Assembly: GCA_031260385.1 (NCBI GenBank)
Contig: JAIRKB010000195.1
Span: forward strand, 1-12,245
Reading direction: 5' to 3'
Origin: Propionibacteriaceae bacterium
Lineage (GTDB): Bacteria > Actinomycetota > Actinomycetes > Propionibacteriales > Propionibacteriaceae
Length of the DNA stretch: 12,245 bases
Shown: positions 5,652 through 12,245 of the stretch, in pieces
Numbering within the stretch: position 1 is the first letter of the stretch
Layout of the letters: each line of letters begins with the position of its first letter
Notes under the pieces: model-generated
Told to the model about the DNA's origin: nothing
The model's database searches: none
The model's input: the letters and a program-made list of their open reading frames with translations, nothing else
Made by a program: the position numbers and the translations under genes

Positions 5652-8438
5652 ATGAAAGGGTCATCTCGAACTAACCTGGGGTTGGGGCGTGAGCAGGTCA
5701 TGACTTCCCGGCTCGATTTGCGGGCGCGCGCCCACGACGCCTCCCACGTTTTGCTCTACCCGCAAGCGATCGCCGTGCCACGGTCGGCGGACGATGTGGC
5801 ACGGCTGTTGCGCGCCTGCGCTGAAGCCGCCCTGACGGTGACCTTCCGCTCCGGGGGTACATCCCTGTCCGGGCAAGCAGTCGGGGAGGGGGTTTTGGCG
5901 GATGTACGACATCACTTCGACGCCATCGAAATCCTCGATGACGGCTTACGGGTGCGTGTCCAACCGGGGGTGACTGTCGACCGTCTCAATGCCCATCTCG
6001 CACCCTACGGCCGCCGGATCGGCCCAGACCCAGCCAGCTCCCGGGCGTGTACGGTCGGCGGGGTGATCGCCAACAACTCCTCGGGCATGGCCTGCGGCAC
6101 CCACGAGAACTCCTACCAAACCCTAGAGTCGGTCCAAGTCGTCCTGGCATCCGGAACGGTGATCGACACCGGCGCCCCGGATGCCAACGAGCGCCTAGCC
6201 GCCTTGGAACCGGATCTCTATAAGGGCCTAATTGCCTTGTGGACGAGGATTCGGGGAAACCTCGATTCGGTCGCCCGGATCAAGCAGCAGTTCGCGATGA
6301 AGAACACCATGGGTTATGGCCTGAATGCCTTCCTCGACTATTCGACCCCGGCCGATATCCTCGCTCACCTGTTAGTGGGCAGCGAGGGGACCCTCGGTTT
6401 CGTCGCTTCGGCGGTCTTCAGGACGGTGCCAGTGCGGGCTTGGGTCCAAACCGGTTTGCTGGTCTTCGATGATCTTCAGCGTGCCAACGCCGCCTTGCCC
6501 GGCTTGGTCGAAACCGGTGCGGCGACCCTCGAACTGATGGACGCCGCTTCACTTAGGGTCGGTCAGTCCTTAGCCAACTGCCCGCCCGATATCGCCGCGA
6601 TCGAGGCGACAACTCAAGCCGCCTTGCTGATCGAATACCAGACCACCAGCGCCGAGGAACTAGCGGAGTTGGTCGCCCGCGCTCAGCCAACCTTGGCCGA
6701 TCTCGGCGTGCCAGTGGCCCTCAGTGCCGACCCGGCGACCCGGGACCAACTCTGGGTCTTGCGCAAGGGCCTTTATACGGCGGTGGCTTCGGCGCGGCGG
6801 ATCGGCACGACCGCCCTACTCGAGGATGTCGTCGTCCCGGTGGCTGCCCTTGGAGACACCTGCCTAGAGCTAACCAAGCTCTTTGACCAGTTCGCTTATC
6901 CCGATTCGGTGATCTTTGGCCATGCCAAGGACGGGAATATCCACTTCATGATCACCGACCGTTTCGAGCGTGAACTAGATCGCTATGCCCGGTTCACCGA
7001 AGCGATGGTTGAGCTGGTTTTGGGCCAGCAGGGCTCCCTCAAGGCCGAACATGGTACGGGTCGGATCATGGCGCCTTTCGTCCGCCGTCAGTATGGCGAC
7101 GAGCTCTATGAGGTGATGTGCGAGGTCAAACGACTGTTCGACCCCTGGCAGGTGCTCAATGCTGGGGTGGTTATCAGCGATGACCCGACTGCTCATCTAA
7201 AGCATATTAAGGTGCCAATGCCGGTCGATCCGCTAGTTGATGCCTGCGTCGAGTGTGGTTACTGCGAACCGGTCTGCCCGGCGCGGACCCTCACCCTCAC
7301 CCCCCGCCAGCGCATCACCGCCCAACGTGAGATCGTCCAGGCCTTAGCCGAGTCGGACACCGCTCGGGCCAAGGAGCTTCAGGCGAGTTACCTCTACGAG
7401 GGGATCCAGACCTGCGCTGCCGACGGGATGTGCGCTACTGCCTGTCCGGTTAATATCAACACCGGGGTCTTCATCAAGAAGTTGCGGGCTGAGCAGGTCT
7501 CCTCGCGGCTAGGCAAAGGCTGGGCGAGTGCGGCCCGGCATTGGGCTGGTGCCACCCATCTAGCGAGTTTTGCCTTGTCAACCGGGCGTGCTTTCCGGGG
7601 GGCTGCCCCGGTGATTACGGCGGTCAATCAGGTCGGTCGGCGGATGATGGGTGAGGATCTACTGCCGCTCTGGTCGCGCGATCTGCCGCGCGGCGGACGG
7701 GCGAGGCGGCGCCCCGCGCCTAGTCGCCCGCCGGTGGCGGTCTACCTGCCCGCTTGCGTCAACGCGATGTTTGGCCCGGAACCGAAAGGTACGGGGGTTC
7801 AGCGCGCCTTCGAGTCCCTCTGCGCTCGGGTCGGGCTCACCCTGGTCGTACCCGGTGAAATCGATGCACTGTGCTGTGGCACGCCCTGGACCTCCAAGGG
7901 CTTAACCACCGGCACCCAAGCGATGGCGGATCAGGTGATTCCAGCGGTGCGCGCCGCCAGTGACCAGGGTCGCCTGCCGATAATCTGCGACGCTTCGAGT
8001 TGTACGGAAGGGTTCCAGCGGATCCTCGCCGCCGAAACTGACCTAACGGTGGTAGACGCCGTCCAGTTCGTCGCCGAGCAAGTCCTTCCCCACCTCGGAC
8101 CCCTACCAAAACTAGCCTCGATCACCCTCCACCCGACCTGCTCCTCCACCGCCCTCGGTCTTAACCCCCACCTCGTGACCATCGCCACCGCGATCGCCGA
8201 ACAGGTCCACACCCCCGTCGATGCCGGCTGCTGCGCTTTCGCTGGTGACCGGGGCCTGCTCCACCCCGAGCTCACCGCCGCCGCCACCCGTACCGAAGCC
8301 ACCCAAGTCGCCCAACTTAACTCCCAAGTCCACGCCTCCTGCAACCGAACCTGTGAGATCGGGCTAAGCCGAGCCACCGGCGAACCCTACCGCCACATCC
8401 TAGAAATCCTCGCCACCCAAATCGCAAAAGGACCGTAG
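5652..8438 (+). CDS. FAD/Fe-S D-lactate (2-hydroxyacid) dehydrogenase, GlcD-GlcF-like fusion
   Basis: A 928-aa flavoprotein fused to an iron-sulfur module. The FAD_binding_4 domain comes first ('RSGGTSLSGQAVG', 'GPDPASS', 'TVGGVIANNSSG'), followed by the FAD-oxidase C-terminal part with 'GHAKDGNIHF' and 'EHGTGRIMAPFV'. Two ferredoxin-type motifs follow: Cys532/535/538/542 and Cys588/594/598 ('CAADGMCATACP'). Two CCG-type domains complete it, with 'LPAC' Cys702, 'CCG' 741-743, 'HPTC', and 'CCAFAGD' from 860, where Ala replaces the usual Gly. This is the layout of Dld-II-type D-lactate dehydrogenases, which pass electrons from D-lactate to the quinone pool at the inner face of the membrane; a related 2-hydroxyacid cannot be excluded. 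The first ATG is kept because 'LGREQVMTSRLDLRARAHDAS' resembles the conserved family N-terminus, although ATG 5700 is an alternative. The gene stands alone, divergent from pfk. Confidence 0.88.
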   Translation: MKGSSRTNLGLGREQVMTSRLDLRARAHDASHVLLYPQAIAVPRSADDVARLLRACAEAALTVTFRSGGTSLSGQAVGEGVLADVRHHFDAIEILDDGLRVRVQPGVTVDRLNAHLAPYGRRIGPDPASSRACTVGGVIANNSSGMACGTHENSYQTLESVQVVLASGTVIDTGAPDANERLAALEPDLYKGLIALWTRIRGNLDSVARIKQQFAMKNTMGYGLNAFLDYSTPADILAHLLVGSEGTLGFVASAVFRTVPVRAWVQTGLLVFDDLQRANAALPGLVETGAATLELMDAASLRVGQSLANCPPDIAAIEATTQAALLIEYQTTSAEELAELVARAQPTLADLGVPVALSADPATRDQLWVLRKGLYTAVASARRIGTTALLEDVVVPVAALGDTCLELTKLFDQFAYPDSVIFGHAKDGNIHFMITDRFERELDRYARFTEAMVELVLGQQGSLKAEHGTGRIMAPFVRRQYGDELYEVMCEVKRLFDPWQVLNAGVVISDDPTAHLKHIKVPMPVDPLVDACVECGYCEPVCPARTLTLTPRQRITAQREIVQALAESDTARAKELQASYLYEGIQTCAADGMCATACPVNINTGVFIKKLRAEQVSSRLGKGWASAARHWAGATHLASFALSTGRAFRGAAPVITAVNQVGRRMMGEDLLPLWSRDLPRGGRARRRPAPSRPPVAVYLPACVNAMFGPEPKGTGVQRAFESLCARVGLTLVVPGEIDALCCGTPWTSKGLTTGTQAMADQVIPAVRAASDQGRLPIICDASSCTEGFQRILAAETDLTVVDAVQFVAEQVLPHLGPLPKLASITLHPTCSSTALGLNPHLVTIATAIAEQVHTPVDAGCCAFAGDRGLLHPELTAAATRTEATQVAQLNSQVHASCNRTCEIGLSRATGEPYRHILEILATQIAKGP

Positions 8439-8464
8439 GAGTCCGAGGAGTCAGCACGCAGAGT

Positions 8465-8521
8465 CATCTTCAGCCAATGCCGCACCTATTTGCAGGTGTC
8501 TGCCGCTATTGGCTGAAGATG
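8465..8521. repeat. Palindromic unit 1 of a BIME/REP-like pair
   Basis: CATCTTCAGCCAAT (8465-8478) pairs perfectly with ATTGGCTGAAGATG (8508-8521). Inside, CACCT (8483-8487) and AGGTG (8494-8498) form a second stem around a 6-nt loop, so the whole unit can fold as a two-tier hairpin. It begins 26 bp after the dehydrogenase stop codon. There is no T-run on either side, which argues against a plain intrinsic terminator, although it may still slow transcription between these convergent genes. Confidence 0.8.
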
Positions 8522-8546
8522 TCTGGTTTACGGTAGGGATTTGGGT

Positions 8547-8603
8547 GATCTTCAGCCATACTCGTCAGTCAGGTTGAAAAAGGCACGGTTTTGGCTGAAG
8601 ATG
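8547..8603. repeat. Palindromic unit 2 of a BIME/REP-like pair
   Basis: ATCTTCAGCCA (8548-8558) pairs with TGGCTGAAGAT (8592-8602). Arm-to-arm length is 55 bp, exactly as in unit 1 (8466-8520), and 27 bp lie between the units. Read on the opposite strand, its 33-bp core matches the unit 1 core at 18 of 33 positions without gaps, well above chance, so unit 2 appears to be an inverted, diverged copy of unit 1. Both right arms continue into GTC. It ends 26 bp before the stop codon of the convergent two-TM protein gene. Confidence 0.75.
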
Positions 8604-8628
8604 TCGGCGCAATCACAGCGTCAGCGGA

Positions 8629-9117
8629 TCAATCGGCAATCTCGGCCTGTTCATCCGCGATCCATGTCAAGGTGTCAAGGATTTCCCGGCGCTGGCGCCG
8701 AGTGAAGTGCACCATGTCAAACTCAACGGCTGCTAGTGGCCCCGCATCCGGGTCATCTCGCTGGGCCAGCACCACTGACAAGTCATCAAACGATGATTCC
8801 GACCACACCACATCAGCCCAGGCGACCTTCACCTGATCGCCTGGCTGGTCAACCTGAATGCCCCACTGATCAACCGTCACCCTGACCGGTTTTCGAAGCC
8901 AGAAGATAAGCAGGCTCGCCACCAAGCCAGCGAAGATAATCGCCGGTGTTACCCAAGCCCCATCCCAAAAGGCAGACCAGTTGGGTGGGCCCCGGAACAC
9001 GATCGCAAACGCAAAAATGATCACCAAGGAGACATTGATCATGACCATTGTGCGCATGGCTCCGCGTTGTTGGGCTTTCCCGGCCCACTGACCTCCCCTA
9101 GTCCCCATTTCACCCAT
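8629..9117 (-). CDS. Small two-TM membrane protein with PH-like C-terminal region
   Basis: A 162-aa protein of no family I recognise with certainty. After a short polar N-terminus (1-21) there are two membrane helices, about 22-41 and 55-74, joined by a short Trp-rich loop. A soluble domain of about 85 residues follows, with alternating strands ('VRVTVDQWGIQV', 'VKVAWADVVWSES', 'LSVVLAQRD', 'AAVEFDMVHF') and a final helix ('TRRQRREILDTLTWIADEQ'). This resembles the bacterial PH / YcxB-like layout, by inference only. The ATG at 9117 is preferred: GGAGG lies 5 nt upstream. A longer frame from a TTG at 9135 and an ATG at 9129 has no such support. The gene converges on the dehydrogenase gene across the palindromic pair. 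Confidence 0.75.
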   Translation of the reverse strand: MGEMGTRGGQWAGKAQQRGAMRTMVMINVSLVIIFAFAIVFRGPPNWSAFWDGAWVTPAIIFAGLVASLLIFWLRKPVRVTVDQWGIQVDQPGDQVKVAWADVVWSESSFDDLSVVLAQRDDPDAGPLAAVEFDMVHFTRRQRREILDTLTWIADEQAEIAD

Positions 9118-9202
9118 CTGATCCTCCATCCCCAAAAGACAACATCACAACCGCGCATGATGATACTCCCCTTTGCCATACCGACAAATCCGAGGGCCCA
9201 TC

Positions 9203-9259
9203 TACCAGTTACCTATGATTTTCGTAGCTGCCAACTACCAAAACCATACCTAACTGGTA
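9203..9259. repeat. 9-bp inverted repeat between two minus-strand genes
   Basis: TACCAGTTA (9203-9211) and TAACTGGTA (9251-9259) are exact reverse complements, 39 bp apart. The pair lies 15-71 bp after the stop of the Yip1-like gene and more than 80 bp before the start of the two-TM gene. With such a long, A/T-rich interior and no T-run it is a poor terminator. It may instead be a regulatory site for the two-TM gene. Nothing else is seen in the 9118-9273 gap. Confidence 0.4.
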
Positions 9260-9273
9260 AACAGCTAAGGTGC

Positions 9274-10239
9274 CTAAAGCAGGCTGGAGAGGACTTGGGA
9301 GTTGAGGAGGGCGGTGAGCAGGATGATGATCGACAATAGGAGGCCGACGACAACCGTGCAGGGTAGGAGCGGGGACTTCGGGAAGTTGTAGAGGCGGTTG
9401 ATCCCTAGATAGTTGGCGATCTCGGTGTGGACGAAATAAGCCAGGGCGAGGAAGGTGCCGATCAGGATGTATAGCCAAGCGCCGAAGCTGCCTGGGATGA
9501 AGGAGATCAAAGCGAAGGCGGCTAGCGGTAGAACCCAAAAGACCTGGATCGCGCTCTGGGTGACCATCACATCGGAGAAGGTGGTGGACGAACCGCGCAT
9601 CCGCAAGATCACGTGGGAGACGCCCATGCGGGCGGCTAGGTAACCAGCGGCGAGAACGAGGTTGAGCGCGAGGAGAGCGAAGAACGGGCCCACCGGCATC
9701 GCACTACCGACACCGAAGACTCGCGCTAGGTCGGAGAGGAGGGCGGTAGTGGCCTTTACCCACAACTGGGTGGTGAGAATGGCGATGAACAAGGCGTTGA
9801 CGACCGGGGTGAGATACAACAGGAGCGCGGGGGTGCCGCCAACCTGCCGGATGGCGCCCGCCTGGTCGATGGCTTCGACCGGTTTGCCGTGCCAGAAGGC
9901 GCCCAAGATCGTGACCAGGGGGGCAAAAGGTGAGGGGCCTTTCGGCTTCTTGGGCGCTTGCTGTTGCTGGGCCCATGCCCACTGGGCGGCTTGGGCAGAA
10001 TCCCAATTGGGGACCTCCGGCGCCGAAACATACGGATTGGCAGGGTCGTACGACGGGGCTGGCGCGCCCAAGGGGAGCGGTGGTGCCACGGGGACTGACG
10101 GCAACGGCGCTGCCATCGCAACCGGCGGCGGCGGAGGCGGGGGCGGGGGTGCCAGCGGAGCCGGTGGCGGCGGCGGCGGAGCCGATGGTGGATCCGTCGG
10201 CTGGGTGAAGTCGTTCCCGTTATCGTAGCTGTCTGTCAT
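9274..10239 (-). CDS. Yip1-like five-TM membrane protein with polyproline N-terminus
   Basis: A 321-aa protein. Residues 1-100 are disordered: an acidic/Asn-rich start, a Pro tract (17-39), an Ala/Pro/Val stretch, then a Gln/Trp patch ('AAQWAWAQQQQ') and a basic 'KKPKG'. Five hydrophobic helices follow at about 138-158, 183-203, 231-250, 253-271 and 291-312. The short amphipathic lead 'AFWHGKPVEAIDQAGAI' before the first helix and the five-helix layout are typical of the Yip1/YIF1-like bacterial family, whose role is not established. The ATG is preceded by AGGGGA about 4 nt upstream. The 78-bp region upstream holds a short TTCCA/TGGAA palindrome (10289-10302) but no clear promoter. It follows the isochorismatase gene on the same strand, separated from it by a strong hairpin, so it is probably transcribed on its own. 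Confidence 0.75.
   Translation of the reverse strand: MTDSYDNGNDFTQPTDPPSAPPPPPPAPLAPPPPPPPPPVAMAAPLPSVPVAPPLPLGAPAPSYDPANPYVSAPEVPNWDSAQAAQWAWAQQQQAPKKPKGPSPFAPLVTILGAFWHGKPVEAIDQAGAIRQVGGTPALLLYLTPVVNALFIAILTTQLWVKATTALLSDLARVFGVGSAMPVGPFFALLALNLVLAAGYLAARMGVSHVILRMRGSSTTFSDVMVTQSAIQVFWVLPLAAFALISFIPGSFGAWLYILIGTFLALAYFVHTEIANYLGINRLYNFPKSPLLPCTVVVGLLLSIIILLTALLNSQVLSSLL
10123..10191 (-). repeat. Proline-codon low-complexity tract
   Basis: This stretch encodes residues 17-39 of the Yip1-like protein, which include runs of six and nine consecutive prolines. On the plus strand it appears as repeated GGC/GGG/GGA triplets. Codons for Pro are mixed, so it is not a pure triplet microsatellite. 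Runs like this normally need elongation factor P for efficient translation (known from the family of EF-P studies). Confidence 0.85.
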
Positions 10240-10317
10240 TTTGTCCCCTAGACGTTTGAGCTTATCTTCCCCGAGTCTACTGAGCCGGTTCCAAAAGTGG
10301 AAGTAAGGGCTAAAATG

Positions 10318-10358
10318 CCCAGGCGCGAGTTGGCTTCAAAGCTCAACTCGCGCCTGGG
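10318..10358 (-). terminator. Intrinsic terminator after the isochorismatase-family gene
   Basis: CCCAGGCGCGAGTTG (10318-10332) pairs perfectly with CAACTCGCGCCTGGG (10344-10358), a 15-bp stem that can be extended by GCT/AGC around a TCAA loop with one bulge. It starts 20 nt after the minus-strand stop codon at 10379, and on that strand the stem is followed by CATTTT. The T-run is short, but the stem is very stable and the placement fits. On the plus strand there is no upstream gene to terminate. Confidence 0.75.
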
Positions 10359-10378
10359 TAATTACCTAGTGGCAAAGA

Positions 10379-11011
10379 CTAGTAGCCGCGTGATGCGTCG
10401 ACGATCCCGGCTCCCGCTAGCGCCTCAAGATAGTCGGCAACGGTCATCGGCTTGGAGAACATCGGGTAGTCAAACTTCTGAGCATTGTCATGCTCTTCTA
10501 GGGAGGTCGCCGCCACCCCGTCAGTCAAGGTGATCACCTCGTACCCCCGCTCATAAGCGCTACGCATCGTTGACTCGACGCAGCAGTTGGTCAGGAACCC
10601 CGCCAAGACGATGGTCTGAATCCCCTTGCTACGCAGGATGAAATCAAGGTTGGTCGACGCGAAGGCGTCGAGTCCGCGCTTACCTTCGAGCACGATCTCG
10701 TCGGCCTTTGGGGTTAGGCAGTCCACGATCTCTACCCCCCAGGTTCCCTTGACGAAAGAGGTCGAGCCGACGACACCGGCCAGGATGCCGTACGGTTCGC
10801 CGGTGATCTCAAAATAGCCCGGTTGGAAGCTGATTGGGGAGTGGATGACGGTCACACCAGCGGCGCGGGAAGCGCTCCTGGCTTCGACGATTTTCGCGAG
10901 CATGCCAGTGGCTTCCATTACCGGCGCGACGGCGTCATGGAGGGTGCCGCCTTCGGTAGTAAAGTCATTTTGGAACTCGATCAGGACGAGGGCGGTCGTT
11001 GCGGGGTTCAT
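10379..11011 (-). CDS. Isochorismatase-family cysteine hydrolase
   Basis: A 210-aa alpha/beta hydrolase of the isochorismatase-like (nicotinamidase/ureidoacrylate hydrolase) superfamily. The catalytic triad is visible: Asp16 in 'IEFQNDF', Lys111 in 'EGKRGLDAF' and Cys144 in 'GFLTNCCVESTMRSAYERGY', with Arg150 and Tyr153 in the usual helix. There is no signal peptide, so the enzyme is cytosolic. The reaction is hydrolysis of an amide or vinyl-ether bond; the substrate cannot be told, because the nicotinamidase metal-binding His residues are not evident. The start is placed at the ATG at 11011, which has AAGGAG 5 nt upstream and gives the normal family length. An upstream in-frame ATG would add 38 unrelated residues. 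It is divergent from the DUF1015 gene and ends in a strong terminator, so it looks monocistronic. Confidence 0.88.
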   Translation of the reverse strand: MNPATTALVLIEFQNDFTTEGGTLHDAVAPVMEATGMLAKIVEARSASRAAGVTVIHSPISFQPGYFEITGEPYGILAGVVGSTSFVKGTWGVEIVDCLTPKADEIVLEGKRGLDAFASTNLDFILRSKGIQTIVLAGFLTNCCVESTMRSAYERGYEVITLTDGVAATSLEEHDNAQKFDYPMFSKPMTVADYLEALAGAGIVDASRGY

Positions 11012-11049
11012 GGGGTCTCCTTCCATCCGCGGGCACGATTGTCGATCCC

Positions 11050-11055
11050 ATACTA
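11050..11055 (-). promoter_or_regulatory. Possible -10 box (TAGTAT) for the isochorismatase-family gene
   Basis: On the minus strand this reads TAGTAT. Initiation about 7 nt further on would give a leader of roughly 32 nt containing the AAGGAG ribosome site. I do not see a convincing -35 hexamer at the right distance, so the call rests on the -10 match and position only. Confidence 0.35.
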
Positions 11056-11142
11056 TTAGGTTCACGCTCAAATTAGGATGGATTCGCCTTAACGGTTGGC
11101 GAGATTTTGCCTTAGCGTTGGGCAAGTTAGATACATGTCCGC

Positions 11143-11148
11143 TAGTCT
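11143..11148 (+). promoter_or_regulatory. Likely -10 box (TAGTCT) of a leaderless DUF1015 transcript
   Basis: TAGTCT fits TAnnnT and is followed by exactly 6 nt and the ATG at 11155. No Shine-Dalgarno-like purine run precedes this ATG. A TTGGGC at 11118-11123 could be the -35 box with a long 19-bp spacer. The geometry is the same as upstream of the dehydrogenase gene. Confidence 0.45.
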
Positions 11149-11154
11149 CTGTCT

Positions 11155-12245
11155 ATGCCCGATTTTCGATCTTTCCGTGCACTAAGGTACGAGGCGTCGA
11201 CCGACCTCAAGGAGGTGCTGGCGCCACCGTACGATGTGCTATCGGAAAGTGACGTCAAACGCCTACACCGACGCGACCCCCATAACATCTGCCGGGTTGA
11301 CATGCCCGCCGGTCATGATTACGACGAGGCCGCCGAGCTGCTGTGGAGTTGGGTGAAGTCTGGTGACATGGTTTTGGACGCTGAAGACGCCTTGACGATC
11401 TATCGTCTGCGCTTCACTGATGCGACTGGTGAGGCCCGGGAGATTACCGGGGTTTTGGGAGCCCTAGAGGTGGTGAACCCCCAGGCCGACCTCGGCGACC
11501 ATATTTCGGCGGATACCCCGGGCGTCTTACCCCATGAGCGGGTGACCCCAAAGGCTTCAACTGACCGCTTGGAGTTGACCCGAGCGACAAAAACTAATCT
11601 CTCGCCGGTCTGGGGGCTGTCACTGGCTAACGGGTTGACTGCAGCCCTAGCCGCTGAAGGGGAGCGACTCGGCGCCGTGGAGTTTGAAGGAGTCGTCCAC
11701 CAGGTCGAAAGGATCACTGATCCAACTCGGATTGAGGCGATCCGCGCGATCATCGCCGATGATGACGTCTTGATCGCCGACGGGCACCACCGCTATGGGG
11801 TAGCCCAGATCTATCGTGACGAGGTCCGTCAAGCGACGGGACGCACCGACACTGACGCCGAATATACCCTAGCTTTTGTTAATGAACTGGTTGAAGACCA
11901 GCTCTCCATCGAGGCGATCCATCGCCTCTACTCCGACATATCCGCCGATGACCTGCGTGAACGCTTGGGCGGTTTCTTCACCTTCGCCCCCGTGGAAGAA
12001 CTATCCTCGGCCACGCTAGCTGAGATGGTTGACCTAGAGCGCTTGGTGCTCGTCTGGCCGGACGGCGAAGCCGAGTGGCTAATCCCCATCCCAGGTGCCT
12101 TCGAGGCCTTACGTGAACTAGATGGCGTCTGGTTGGAGACCGCCCTCGACGGCCTAGAGGTCGATGTGGAGTATCAACACGGTCTCGAAGCCGTCCAAGA
12201 ATGCTTGGAGGATGGTGACTACACCGCCGCCGTCCTAATCCGGCC
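11155..12245 (+). CDS. DUF1015 family protein, cut by the right edge
   Basis: The first 363 codons of a DUF1015 (COG4198-type) protein, usually about 400 residues or a little more, so most of it is present. The N-terminus 'MPDFRSFRALRYEAS' and 'VLAPPYDVLSESD' are the standard family opening and fix the start. Other family blocks are 'LPHERVTPKASTDR', 'ATKTNLSPVWGL' and the hallmark 'LIADGHHRYGVAQIYRDE' with Asp209-His211-His212-Arg213. That DGHHR motif resembles the active-site loop of ParB-fold nucleotide-dependent serine kinases, so a small-molecule kinase role is possible but is inference. No membrane segment or signal is visible. It lies divergent from the isochorismatase-family gene with 143 bp between them. 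Confidence 0.88.
   Translation, partial: MPDFRSFRALRYEASTDLKEVLAPPYDVLSESDVKRLHRRDPHNICRVDMPAGHDYDEAAELLWSWVKSGDMVLDAEDALTIYRLRFTDATGEAREITGVLGALEVVNPQADLGDHISADTPGVLPHERVTPKASTDRLELTRATKTNLSPVWGLSLANGLTAALAAEGERLGAVEFEGVVHQVERITDPTRIEAIRAIIADDDVLIADGHHRYGVAQIYRDEVRQATGRTDTDAEYTLAFVNELVEDQLSIEAIHRLYSDISADDLRERLGGFFTFAPVEELSSATLAEMVDLERLVLVWPDGEAEWLIPIPGAFEALRELDGVWLETALDGLEVDVEYQHGLEAVQECLEDGDYTAAVLIR

Noticed and set aside
7931..8377. Minus-strand open frame of 148 codons inside the dehydrogenase gene
   Set aside because: It is antisense to the cysteine-rich CCG region, whose conserved motifs confirm the plus-strand frame.
8465..8603. Simple pair of rho-independent terminators
   Set aside because: Neither hairpin is followed by a T-run in either direction, and the two share length and core sequence, which simple terminators do not explain; a termination side-effect remains possible.
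9118..9135. TTG or ATG start a few codons upstream for the two-TM protein
   Set aside because: Only the ATG at 9117 has a GGAGG at a proper distance; the upstream starts would place this ribosome site inside the coding region.
9662..10228. Plus-strand open frame of 188 codons ending in a Gly-rich stretch
   Set aside because: The Gly runs are just the complement of the proline tract of the Yip1-like protein; there is no start signal.
11012..11125. N-terminal extension of the isochorismatase-family protein by 38 residues
   Set aside because: The extra residues have no family resemblance and the internal ATG at 11011 has a near-perfect AAGGAG site 5 nt upstream. The extension would also cover the divergent promoter.

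Overview
The window looks like a chromosomal segment of a fairly high-G+C member of the Actinomycetota. The reasons are a DUF2510 domain (typical of that phylum), a short DesK/NarX-type histidine kinase with a NarL-type regulator, a membrane-bound D-lactate dehydrogenase of the fused FAD/Fe-S type, and two genes that appear to be transcribed without a leader from a TAnnnT -10 box. I see no phage, plasmid, insertion-sequence, CRISPR, tRNA or rRNA signal. Genus cannot be fixed from the sequence alone.

Left part (1-5522, all minus strand). Reading in the direction of transcription, a tandem-domain 6-phosphofructokinase (751 aa, eukaryote-like two-lobe layout with a decayed second active site) is followed after 2 bp by a sensor histidine kinase, which overlaps an 8-bp stretch of its response regulator. 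This is a tight pfk-kinase-regulator operon. Next come a small DUF2510/DUF4177 protein with its own clear -10 box, a patatin-like phospholipase, and the first 73 codons of a membrane-anchored SPFH/band-7 protein that runs off the left edge.

Centre (5523-8438). A 129-bp divergent control region separates pfk from a plus-strand 928-aa D-lactate (2-hydroxyacid) dehydrogenase carrying an FAD domain, two 4Fe-4S ferredoxin motifs and two cysteine-rich CCG-type domains. The control region holds a perfect 9-bp inverted repeat that could serve either gene. Glycolytic flux (pfk) and lactate oxidation therefore share one intergenic region, next to a two-component system.

Right part (8439-12245). Between the convergent ends of the dehydrogenase gene and a small two-TM protein gene lies a pair of 55-bp palindromic units. 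They share 11-bp arms, have equal length, sit in opposite orientation and look homologous to each other, like a BIME/REP-type element. Then follow, on the minus strand, the two-TM protein, a Yip1-like five-TM protein with a polyproline N-terminus, a strong intrinsic terminator, and an isochorismatase-family hydrolase. The last gene, on the plus strand and cut by the right edge, is a DUF1015 protein, divergent from the hydrolase.

Most gene families here are ordinary. The items that deserve a second look are the fused PFK with its co-transcribed two-component system, the paired palindromic units, the inverted repeat in the divergent promoter, the 30-bp tandem duplication in the kinase tail, and the two leaderless promoters.
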